NCBI GenBank assembly: GCA_023105745.1
Contig: JALGQZ010000013.1
Location: 25,371,105-25,435,104, forward strand
From: Austropuccinia psidii
Taxonomy: Eukaryota; Basidiomycota; Pucciniomycetes; Pucciniales; Sphaerophragmiaceae
Direction: 5' to 3'
Length of the DNA stretch: 64,000 bases
Shown: positions 45,926-56,300 of the stretch, piece by piece
Numbering within the stretch: position 1 is the first letter of the stretch
How the letters are laid out: each line of letters begins with the position of its first letter
Position numbers and translations under genes: made by a program
Notes under the pieces: model-generated
The model's input: only the letters and a program-made list of their open reading frames with translations
Told to the model about the DNA's origin: nothing
Database searches by the model: none

Positions 45926-46397
45926 TATTTACTCTAAAAGACCTTTAAAAATATTCTAATTGGGCTTATCCAATAATAAATTATACTTATAATCATAAAA
46001 TTATATAATAATTTTATATTCATTGATTTTAAAAGCTATTGAGGCATTTGGAAAGCAATTGTACTGTCTTACAAGTGGTTTTTCACATCCTTAGACTTGC
46101 AAAAACTTTCTTTGAGTGACTCTAGTGATTAAAAAAGATATTTTATAAATTAAAAATAATTTTATATTATAAATTAATTTTATAAAAGAAGCATATTCAT
46201 TTTTATTTTATTCTTTAAGAATAAAAACATAAAAAATATTAAAAACCAATAAAAAAAGTTTTTTTATTAATTTTAATTTCATTTCTTTAATTATTTTCAT
46301 TTTTTTCAATAAAAAAAAGATATAAAAGCAATTTTTATGTGGAAAATTGCCATATCTTACCAAAAATAGCACTTTTATATAAAAGACTTATGTTTAT
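45926..46397 (+). other. Element E leader, A+T-rich
   Basis: Untranslated stretch between the primer site and gag, with long A and T runs. A possible 3' splice site (tttgaag) occurs just before the gag text at 46420. Nothing else is supported. Confidence 0.45.
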
Positions 46398-48725
46398 TTG
46401 TCTTTTTTATTGTTTGAAGACAATCCAACAGAGGACAGCCAAACCACTGTTGAAAGATTGGTGGAAAAAACTTGCCAAAGTTCTCCAACACCAATAATCA
46501 CTAAGAAAAAGAAAGCCAAGAAATTGGACTTTCCAGGACCCACTATTCAGGACTCTGAAGGTGAGTACCTCATTTATAACTTGCCATAAGAAGAATTCCT
46601 GTTCTGAAATCCTCTTATTTCTTATTTTTCTTATAATATGACTACCAGAAGAGGCACCCAATACTCCATCCAATCAGATGGAGCTGGACTCAGAGGTAGA
46701 ATTGCTTCCTCAAAAGGGAAAAGGAAGGGAAATATCCCCAGTGGAACAGAATCCACACAAAGAAGTGCCTTATCCCAAAGGCAAGTCCCAGAAATGCCCA
46801 TGATATCTGAACCTGAATTGAAACTAAGTATGAGTGACTCAAACAGGTACAAATCACATTCAGAAGGCTCAAATAGGCATTTACATGAGCCGGTAAAAAC
46901 AGTACTACACAGTGTACAAGGACAAAGATTGGGAAATGTTGCCCCAAATACACCAAGGAGTGATGAACTCCTGGCACATCCTGAAAAAGTTCCTCAAAGA
47001 GGAGGAAATAGTGAGATACTCCAATGGATGGAATCCACTATCATCCAAACCTCAAATCAAAAAGATCAAGGAGTACCATGCCAAAAATAAGGAGGGAACC
47101 AAGGAAGAAGCCCCAGTAGCTTCTACCAGCAAGCCCCAAGTCAACCCACTTCCCCAAGAAGGGAAGAAGAACAAGAAAAAGAATTGGAGAAAACCATATT
47201 CCCCAAGCTAAAGGATCCCCAAAATCCAAAAAGATGCCATGGACAATGTCTTCAACATGGCCAGAACTTTGATGGAATTCAAAGACAAAGAGGAACAAAG
47301 AATCAGACAACCCCATTTCCCAAAGAAATAACCTTGTCTCCTGATGTTGTAAATACTCTAACAGAGCTTAAAAGTAGTATTTTACCTCTTAAAGACATTA
47401 AAAATAGTTTATTATCTTTCCAAGAAATGAATAATAGCTTATCATCTTTAACAAAACTTGTTGTACAAAATAAGAAGGAAATTGATAACATAAAATTTAT
47501 GATTGAAAATAATAAACCAAAAGTATTAATTGACAATACCCACAAATTAATACAAGGACAAAAAGAGTTGTACAAATACATAAGTGATATCAAAGAAAAA
47601 ACTTTGACAATCAATTATGACGTAAGTATTGATAATCTTACAGAAAAATCAAACAAGTTACACATTTCTGTAGAAAGATTTGAAGAAAAGACTTCATCAC
47701 ACCAAAAATTACTTTTGGACCATGTGTAAAAGAGTGATGAAGCAAGAATGCATCTGAAAGATGACATTCAAACTGAAATAAGGCTTATTACTGAAAAAAT
47801 GGATAAAATTAATGAGGCTAACTTAAATATGCCAAAGTTGTCAACACCACTTTCTCACATAAGAAGCCCTGTTAAACCTAAAGAGGAATTAACAAAGCCA
47901 TTCATAACAGACTTGAGTCACCAAGACAATGACCAAGTCTTAATGAAGGAAGCATCTCAATTGAAAGAATGGCCAACATTCACAGGAGAAGGTGAATATG
48001 ACCACATGTCATTTATCAAAACAATTGACATGCTGCAAGAATATTATGCCATACCAGATGAATTAATCACTGCAAGATTACATTCATTGTTTGAAAAATC
48101 TGCAAAAAGATGGTATTATGGCATAAGGCAAACAAATGGCAAAAATACCTGGTCTTGGTGGAAACAAGAAATAATCACCAAGTGGGCTAATGATGCCTGG
48201 AGGTACAAGATAGAAAATGCATTTGAAAATTCTTTCTTTGACCCAGACAAAGACAAACCTTGAACTTGGTTCTTAAAAAAAGTTTAAAGACTGAATGCAT
48301 TGTACCCAGAAATGTCACAGAAAATGGTGCACATGAAAATACTTGAAAAATGTGGAGGACAGCTAGAACATTCCCTAAGAAGCAGGTGTATAGAACCATG
48401 CTCCAAAGAAGAGTATATCAATGCACTAGAAGATATAGTGACAAGAACAAAGATTGGCAGGACTTGGAAGAAATTGGACATTAAAAGTCCAAATGAACCA
48501 TTTATCAAAAAATATAAATCAAAAGAATCTTTAAAGCCCAATACATGCAACAATAATGAGCAAAGAAAATGCCATAAATGTGGAGGTATTGGACATTTAG
48601 CTAATAATTGCCTCAAAAAGGCAAATATTAATGAAATTGTGGAAACAGAAAACCAAAATGATAAAGAGGAGGAATCTGAATCTGAAAAAGAGACAAAAGA
48701 ATCAGAAAGCTCTGAAAGTGATTAA
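46398..48725 (+). pseudogene. gag: Element E gag (N-terminal low-complexity part, coiled coil, capsid, zinc knuckle)
   Basis: Exon 1 text (46398-46560) ends at a gtgagt donor. From the ATG at 46638 one frame carries a Ser/Gln/Arg-rich part, a long helical region (KDIKNSLLSFQEMNNSL near 47390; TEKSNKLHISVERFEEK near 47640, coiled-coil-like), the capsid (TFTGEGEYDHMSFIKTIDML near 47966; KRWYYGIRQTNG; TWSWWKQEI) and a CCHC zinc knuckle CHKCGGIGHLANNC at residues 91-104 of the frame starting 48300. Stops interrupt at 47088, 47727, 48261 and 48723; each joins in frame with what follows, so the native protein was a single Gag-Pol chain. Confidence 0.85.
46561..46648 (+). other. Probable spliceosomal intron in element E gag
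   Basis: A strong donor gaag|gtgagtacc, a T-rich stretch (cttatttcttatttttctt) and an acceptor actaccag|aa give an 88-nt intron, phase 1, at the place where C and D also have one. The ATG at 46638 lies inside it. Confidence 0.6.
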
Positions 48726-51072
48726 ATGAACATAATTAATGCACAAATTCATAATATTGATATAATTTATGAAGTACTGGATTTTAACTCAAAATTACCA
48801 CAAGTTGGGACATCTGACACAAACCTGACAAATATACAAGATGCCAAAATGTATAGAACCAAACCTTCAAGAGGAATGGGATATACAGCTGGAAAATCAA
48901 GTATAAGTATGGTTGTGGTTGATACCCAAGAAGGAAAACTTAACTTAGATACAGGAGCATATTGCACCTGTGTTGGTAAAAGTTATTTAAAAACCATTTT
49001 CCCATACTGGCAAGAAAGACTTATGCCAATACAAGGTGTCAAATTTAGTATTGCAAGTGAGAGCATGGAGCCCCTTGGAATAATTGATTTAACACTAATT
49101 TTTCCTCATCCCTCACAATGTGTCAGAATTAAAGTAGAGTTTGTAGTAATGGACAATTGTACTAGTAATCACTTCATACTTGGAAATGATTACTTATCAA
49201 TTTATGGTATAGATATCTCTAACCAAAAGGATAGATATTTTACCATAGGAGACAACAAAAGACAAAATTTTGGCTTCTTAAATAACAAAAAACAAATCAC
49301 AGTTATTAAGAATGAAGAAAAAATTCTGGAAAAGGGTCTTTTTATATCTGAACAACTCAAAGAGGCAGAATTTAATCAAGAATTAACAGGAAAAATGAAA
49401 GAAAAATTAATTAACCTCTTATTCAAGTACAAAAATGCCTTTGCAACAGACAAAGAACCACTAGGTGCCATAATTGGGCATGAAGTGGATATAATTCTTA
49501 ATGTGGAAAAATCTTACCCACCTTTGCTAAGGAGACCTGCTTACCCAGCTAGTCCAAGGACTAGAGAAGCCCTGGAGGTACACATTAAAGAATTAATAGA
49601 CCTTGGAGTATTAAGAAAGGTAGGACATAATGAACAGGTAGAAGTCACTACACCTGTAATAATAACTTGGCACAATGGAAAATCAAGGATGGTAGGAGAC
49701 TTCAGAGCCCTGAACACCTATACCATTCCAGAAAGGTATCCAATACCCAGAATCCATGAGACATTGAGACAATTGTCACAAGCTAAGTTCATTACAGCCA
49801 TGGATGCCTTAAAGGGTTTTCATCAAAATGTCTTAACATACAATGCAAAAAAACTACTGAGGATAATAGTTCACTTTGGAATTTTTGAATACTTAAGAAT
49901 GCCATTTGGCATAAAAAATGCACCTTCCCAATATCAAAGAATGATGAATACCATATTTCCTGAAGAATTATCAGAAGGATGGTTAATTATCTATATTGAT
50001 GATATCATAGTTTGCTCAGAAGCTCGGGAAAATCACCTTATAAGACTAGAAAGGGTACTACAAAAAATAGTCCAAGTGAATATGAAAATTTCCTTGACAA
50101 AGTGTCATTTTGCATACAGTGAATTGAAAGCACTAGGACATGTTGTATCTGGACTTAGTCTAGGCATAGACAAGAATAAAGTAGCAGCAGTACTACTTAG
50201 GCCAATGCCTCAAGTCAAAAAAGAAATGCAATCATTTCTAGGATTTGCTGGTTACTATAGACAGCATATAAAGGACTTTGCAAAAACTGCTAAATTCTTG
50301 TACAAGCTATGTGACCAACAAACAGTCTATGAAATGACAGAAGAAAGAGTCAAGGCATATGAAGAATTTAAAAATTCCTTAACAAATGCCCCATTTCTTC
50401 TAATGCTAGATTTGAAACTACCCTTCAAACTTTACATTGATGCTTGTGGAGAAGGACTGGGTGCTACACTACACCAGACACAAATTATCAATGATAAACC
50501 AGTGGAAGGACCAGTTTGTTTTATTTCAAGACAGATAAAGCCAACAGAAGAAAGATATGGAGCAAGCCAAATGGAATGCCTCTGCTTAGTGTGGGCTTTA
50601 GAAAGATTACATTATTACTTGGATGGAACAGTATTTGATGTGATTACAGACTGTAATGCTGTAAAATCTCTATTAAATATGAAAACTCCAAATAGACATA
50701 TGCTGAGATGGCAAATTGCTATCCGAGATTATAGAGGAAATATGACTATTGTTCATAAATCTGGTAATATTCATAAAAATGCAGATGGTCTGAGCAGATG
50801 GGCTCTAGCAAATACCCCTGACAATCCAGCATGGGTACCACAGGAAGAACACCATATAGAAGGAATATGTGTTACAGACATTGGCACAGAATTCTTTAAC
50901 CAAGTTAAAGAAAGCTATAAGATAGACAAGCATTGCCATATCTTAAGCCAACTTCTAATGAAAGACTGCAAAGACCCATCAATTTCATCAAAACTAGAGG
51001 AAAAATGGAAAAAGGCATATGATGAAGGAAGATTCCACCTCCTTGATGGAATCCTTTACCATAGAACAAAAC
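48726..51072 (+). CDS. pol: Element E pol: protease, reverse transcriptase, RNase H, start of integrase (interrupted)
   Basis: One open frame of about 780 codons until element C cuts it. Protease: LDTGAY at residues 74-79. [43 protein letters not shown] and the catalytic YIDD at residues 423-426. RNase [41 protein letters not shown] and KNADGLSRW. The first integrase residues end at ILYHRTK, where the LTR of C begins; the frame continues at 61305 with HTCVMALTDRALINTILHECHD. All visible catalytic residues are kept. The protein cannot be completed here. The upstream taa at 48723-48725 separates it from gag. Confidence 0.9.
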
Positions 51073-52568
51073 TGTCAGCCTGTGACTCAAGACAGAGCAC
51101 TAGCATGACATCCAACATACCATAAATAATGTTATGAAAAGTATTGAACAAACATAGTCAATACAGGTAATAAATAAGAGGAAAAAACTCCTCTTAAATT
51201 AAACACCAACCTTATCCAAACAGAATAAGGAAACCTAGAGGAGAATAAACAAGTCAAAACCCTTATTTTCACCTCTCATCTAGCTTATGCATCTTTAAGT
51301 TATTTTATACCAAAATGGTATTTTTCTTAAAGCTCACATAGAGAGCTACACAATGGTATCATCCATGTTGCTGTAACACCACTACAACTGGAGATGCCAT
51401 ATGACCTTTATTTTAAAACCAAGACCCCCCTGAAAGTCAAGGAGGGCTTGTACAAAACTGTACAAAGGTATAACCAAATTAACGATCTAAACAAGAGCTT
51501 TAATTTGAGACACCTTAGACCTCTGTATCTCTTAAATTGACTGAGGGATCTTGGTTCAAAGGTTTAACAACCAAAACACAGATATTCTGAAAACAACAAT
51601 GTAAACAAACCCCTGTATCTTTGGCATAAACTCATACGACTGTACAATGTAATATACCAAACTGTAGAGCTAATAAAGCCCTACAAGACTGTATCATCAG
51701 AATACAGATATCTTCCAAATTGAAGAAGATATCTGGTATGGAAGTTTTTGAAGCCTCATACTGATGTACAAAAATACATCCAAAAACTTGAAACCCTTAT
51801 AACTTTTGCTATTTTTAAGAAGGGTAAAAATAAAGCATACCAAATCGAATACCTCATTAATCCCTTCATTTCTGTGCTCTTGGTTTCTTCATATCTTAAG
51901 AACTGACTGAGATATCTTGATTGGAAGGTTTTTCTAGTAATACATGACTGTATCAAACTTGTATCAAACAGTATTGCTCTCATACTTAAAATAATATACT
52001 TATGAAGATATAACCTCTCTAAAATCATCATTATTGATCATACAGACACCAGAACAACGTCATCCAAGTGCTGACATGGCAGGTGAGAAGTTTTTTCACC
52101 CTGTATTGATCCAGAATGATCATTTGTGGTTCCAAAACCACAATTCTGCCTCTATTGACGTCAGAATTGATGATCCAGAACCACAGACTGATCATTGGAG
52201 TGATCCTCTGACGCGTGAAGAGTTAATAACTCTTGACAGTCTTGAAAGATATAAAAATAAGGGTTTTTTCCTTGAAAACCCATCATCTTTATCTTATTAT
52301 CCATATTCTTACATGACAAAACTGTTATCAATCAGTAGTGTCCTTAGAATAATCATTAAAGATATAATTAGAATATAATTATTGTAGTACTTCTTTACAG
52401 TCAAAGATATTAGAGTATTGCAACCCAGGTCCTCAACAGACTCATCACCACTGTTACCACGTAGCAGGAGGACCTGAAGATTTGAATTTATTTGTTTTTT
52501 GACGTGTCACAGTCATAATAATAGCTTGTAGCTACATTTTATAGCTACTATATAGACTCACCCTGACA
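51073..52568 (+). mobile_element. 5' LTR of element C
   Basis: Begins TGTCAGCCTGTGACTC and ends GACTCACCCTGACA. The start overlaps the E reading frame, so that [10 protein letters not shown] at the end of that frame is LTR sequence, not E protein. Confidence 0.95.
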
Positions 52569-52588
52569 TTTTGGGGGCCTGGCCGTGG
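52569..52588 (+). other. Candidate tRNA primer-binding site of element C
   Basis: TTTTGGGGGCCTGGCCGTGG follows the LTR end directly, close to the E and D versions. Confidence 0.65.
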
Positions 52589-53550
52589 TTTTTCAACCTT
52601 ATTGGACGTGTTTTGAACTGAATTAGGTGTAAGAATTCAGTTATTTAAAAGGTATTTTACTAACAGTGAGTAAAATTTCGAATTTATCTTCTTTTCTATT
52701 ATTGTAAGTTTTTTTATATATATAATATAGCATCATATATTATATACATAATTTTCTTCTCCAAAAATATATATTACAAATATTTCTGTTGAGAGTAAGA
52801 GTACAAATCCTCTTTATTTCATTATATTGCAATAATTTTCACAAAATTTGATAATAATACAACAGTATTATTTAAATTTCAATATAAATAATAATATACA
52901 AACAGTATATTACTTATTTTTTACTATTATTTTCACCAAAGTGCATGAAAATTAATAAATATGAAATAATAAAATAATTTTTTATTATTTATAAGGAATA
53001 TTTTAATTAAATATTTCCTTTAAAACAAGACATCACTCAAATTACCGTCAAAACTTGTAATTGATTGATATTTTAATCAAAAATCAAGAGTTAAAATAAA
53101 TATTATCTATAATATTTATAATAACAAATCAGATCTATTATAATTTAATAAATCTGACATGTTTTTTTAGAAGAAAAACAATAATATCCAAGTGAATCAT
53201 TCATAAAACCCTTGGATATTAAAGTTTTAATCATAAAAACTCACATTAAGAAATATTAGTAATAATATTTATAACCAAATTTATTATAATTTAATAAATT
53301 TGACGTGTTTATACAAAACATAATAATATCCAAGTGAATCATTCACAAAACACTTGGATATTACAGTTTTCACTTATAAAACATAAGTGAAAAACCCAAA
53401 AACTGTTATTTTTCAATAAAAAACATATAAAAAAAACCATATTATAATAAGAATACTTAAAAATTTCGAAAAATAACAGTAGAATTGAATAAAATCATTT
53501 TGTTTTATCATAAAATACTGATATACAATTTGAAATATCTTTTCTGAATA
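52589..53550 (+). other. Element C leader with duplicated stem-loops
   Basis: An A+T-rich untranslated region. A block of roughly 120-140 bases is duplicated (about 53110-53235 and 53255-53375). Each copy holds a stem-loop: AATATCCAAG with CTTGGATATT (53183-53192/53211-53220) and AATATCCAAGTG with CACTTGGATATT (53325-53336/53351-53362). The text ttttctgaatag just before 53551 looks like a 3' splice site. Confidence 0.7.
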
Positions 53551-54632
53551 GTGGAAAGAGACTATATTCCATTAGAAACCCAGTCACAACGAAATCCATC
53601 TGTGACAGCCTCAGAAGACAGAGAGGTGCTGCCAAAAACCAAGGGCAAGCAGAAAAGACACAGCGAAGTGACAATCAACTCAAAAGATTGGACAACAATA
53701 GCCATGCCAAGGGCCAAAAAACCCAGAAAAGCTCCAACAAAACCAGTTGGATCACCAAAACAAATTGAAAAACAGAAAATCACTGTTATCAACCCAGTTG
53801 TAAGCTCTAAAGGCAAATTGCCAAAGAGTATAGATCATAAATTTGTACAAGGGCCTGCTAAAGGTAAATAAACATTTTTCATTGTCTGTCATTTTTTAAC
53901 ATTGTTAACATGACACCTCCACTTCTTAGAGATCTTGGATTCCCAAGAAATCAACCAGAACACTGGCCAAGAGACACAGAGGAAGAAGACAGCCAATTAC
54001 TGGATCAAATGACCAGCAAAGGACTTACCATCAGGGAACTCCTACCCAAGGTCTTATTCCAAATCAAATTCAACCCAGAAGTCCAACCAGGAGATTGGAC
54101 AGATGCAGAACAGGTCCTTCAAATACACAAACTTCTGAAAGACCTCTTCACATGAAGCATGGACAACAAAATGTTCACTATGGAAGCATCATGGGCAGAA
54201 GTGGGGATAACAACTCAGAAGATCTGTCTCAAGAAAATGGCTTGGATGGAACTTATGACAGAAATGCAAGATTGGAATCCCAACAAGAATTTCAAACTCT
54301 TAGAAGAAAGAGCAATCAGAATCAAAGAGAACCAGGCAGCCATACAAGCCATAGAGAGATCTTGGCACAAGGAAGAGCCCAGTCAGATTCAGGTACCCCC
54401 AGAAATAGAAGGAGAAGTCCCATCTTCCCCACAACAATCCAGCAGTTCCAGGCCTTACAAGCCAAAGGAAACTTCATCCAAGGCTCCCCAACCATTCCAG
54501 GTAGTTTCCAACAGGAGAAAAGGAGCCCAAGGGAGAAACAAAACTTCTTTCAACCAGAGGAAGAAGGAAGGAGACCCATTGATGAAAAAGCTGATGGACT
54601 TAGTACAAGAAATACACAAAAGCAAAAAATAG
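53551..54632 (+). pseudogene. gag: Element C ORF1 (Gag N-terminal protein), spliced
   Basis: Exon 1 (to 53863) reads ERDYIPLETQSQR, KRHSEVTINSKDW and KITVINPVVSSKGKLPK. After the intron, exon 2 (from 53932) reads DLGFPRNQPEHWPRD, TIRELLPKVLFQIKFN, WTDAEQVLQIHKLLKDLF, a tga (54153-54155; D has Trp here), SMDNKMFTMEASW, QDWNPNKNFKLLEER and a Ser/Pro/Lys-rich tail ending at 54632. The same text in decayed element D shows this is a real protein. No known fold recognised; it precedes the capsid. Confidence 0.75.
53864..53931 (+). other. Probable spliceosomal intron in element C gag
   Basis: 68 nt: aaag|gtaaataaac … ttaac branch-like sites near 53895-53910 … cttcttagag|atcttgg. Use of the second AG joins AAA-G|AT-CTT (K-D-L) and keeps the frame. 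Reading through would stop at once (ggt aaa taa). D and E have an intron at the same place. Confidence 0.75.
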
Positions 54633-54889
54633 TTGTACCTACAAATAGTTTTGATAGTTCTGACTCAATTGATCCAGAATTAATAACTGAGACTACAATC
54701 CACACTCATGAGTTTGAAAACAAATTCACATGGACCAAGTTGGCCCAATTCATGGATTGGACACATGAAACCTCAGAAAAAATGAGGACAGAAGTGGAAA
54801 CATTGAAAGAAGAAAATGCTTTCCAAGCAACAGTCATAAAAAACTTGAATACAAATCTGGCCAAAATTTGGACAGAATTTGAAAACTAA
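53930..54889 (+). CDS. Element C overlapping ORF in the -1 frame (second Gag-like frame)
   Basis: A 960-nt open stretch lies in the -1 frame relative to ORF1 and overlaps it for about 700 nt (54095-54632 with ORF1 still open). Its first half is Gln/Arg/Ser-rich (RRQPITGSNDQQRTYHQG); the second half is a coiled-coil-like segment (TKLAQFMDWTHETSEKM, EVETLKEENAFQATVIKNL) that leads toward the capsid. A frame change near 54890 then reconnects with ILEEQQTVRRDLRSIQKQQ. The first ATG in frame is at 54152. How it is expressed is unknown. Confidence 0.55.
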   Translation, partial: RSWIPKKSTRTLAKRHRGRRQPITGSNDQQRTYHQGTPTQGLIPNQIQPRSPTRRLDRCRTGPSNTQTSERPLHMKHGQQNVHYGSIMGRSGDNNSEDLSQENGLDGTYDRNARLESQQEFQTLRRKSNQNQREPGSHTSHREILAQGRAQSDSGTPRNRRRSPIFPTTIQQFQALQAKGNFIQGSPTIPGSFQQEKRSPREKQNFFQPEEEGRRPIDEKADGLSTRNTQKQKIVVPTNSFDSSDSIDPELITETTIHTHEFENKFTWTKLAQFMDWTHETSEKMRTEVETLKEENAFQATVIKNLNTNLAKIWTEFEN

Positions 54890-54902
54890 CAGACAGTTGA
54901 GT

Positions 54903-56300
54903 TGAATTCTAGAAGAACAACAAACTGTGAGAAGAGATCTGAGGAGTATCCAGAAGCAACAGGATAGCTTTGATAAAGAAATTGATTACCTCTATGACAG
55001 AGAAGACAATCAATACCCTTCAACACAAGGTCAACCCACTATCTCTACAAAATTGAAAGAAGGGGATAAAGACTATGACCAGGAGCCTGAATATCAGATT
55101 CCAAAGTCAAGATCAGAGTCAACGTACCAAGATGGGGAAAATCTCAGCTATTCAGAGAAACAGGCACTAAAACAGTTACCAGAAGTGGCAAACTGGCCAA
55201 AGTTCTCAGGAATTGGGGAATATGACCATTTGGAAATCATTGACTATATTGATTGACTCTTTGTTGATGTCCCAAAGATACCAGACTACTGGATCACAAC
55301 AAGACTTAAAACAGCATTCAGAGGCCATGCAAACATATGGTGTACTGAGATGAAAGAAATACATGGCAGGAAAAGCTGGCAATGGTGGAGGAACCAGATT
55401 ATCCAAAAGTATAGCAATGGTAGTTGGATCTGGCAAAAGACCATGTACTTTGAAAGTGATAGATACTCCACAGAAAAAGACCCATATGAATGGTGTCTCA
55501 AACAAACAAAAAGGCTAAAAGCTATTGATCCCAATATGACAATAGAAATGAGAAACCATAAACTCCTAACAAAATTGCCAGGAGATCTAGAACATGCAGT
55601 CAAATGCAGATGCAACAACATCAGCAGCATTGATGACATAGCAAATTTCATACAAGATGTGAGGAAAAAAACCTCCATAGGAAGGTACACATCCTATAAA
55701 CCAAACTTCAAAGACAAGAAGTCTGAAGTTAAAGAAACAAACAAAGAGAAAGGGAAAGAAACACTAAAAAAGAAATATGTGTGCCACAAATGTGGATCAC
55801 CAGACCACTATGCTAACAATTGCACAAAACCAAAAAAGAAAATATATGCAATTGATGAAGAATCAGAAGAAGAACAAACAGGTGACAAATCTGATTCTGA
55901 CAGTATGGGAAATGGGATGAGAGCAGAATCACAAAGTGAACCTAATACCATAGAAGAATACATAGTGGAATGCACTGAAGAAAGTTTACTTGACATACAA
56001 GACATTGAATTAGAGTCAGGAATACCACAAATAACAACAGACAACGAGCTCTGTAAGCACACGCAGAATGCAAAAACATTCCTGGTAACCCCAAATAGAG
56101 GGATGGGATTCATTCATGGAACACCTACAAAATTGACAGTTTACATTGGGAAATTTAAACATCCAATGATCATTGACACAGGAGCAAGTTGCTCAATAGT
56201 GGCAAAAGAATACTTAAAACAACACTTCCCCAAATGGGAAGAGGATACAATCCCAACAAAAGCTAGGAACTTTAAAAGTACATCAGGCAAAATGCACTGA
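54903..56300 (+). pseudogene. gag: Element C Gag C-part (capsid, nucleocapsid) and protease
   Basis: After the linker (DSFDKEIDYLYDRED) the capsid begins NWPKFSGIGEYDHLEIIDYID, a tga (55254-55256; Gly expected), then LFVDVPKIPDYW, KSWQWWRNQIIQKYSNG and YEWCLKQTKRL. The zinc knuckle CHKCGSPDHYANNC (CCHC) lies at residues 145-158 of the frame starting 55350, followed by an acidic linker. The protease site IIDTGASCSIV has its Asp at residue 276. The frame stops at 56298-56300. Confidence 0.85.

Noticed and set aside
51073..51125. C-terminal 17 residues of the E frame as E protein
   Set aside because: They are translated from the first bases of the C LTR; the E protein continues at 61305.
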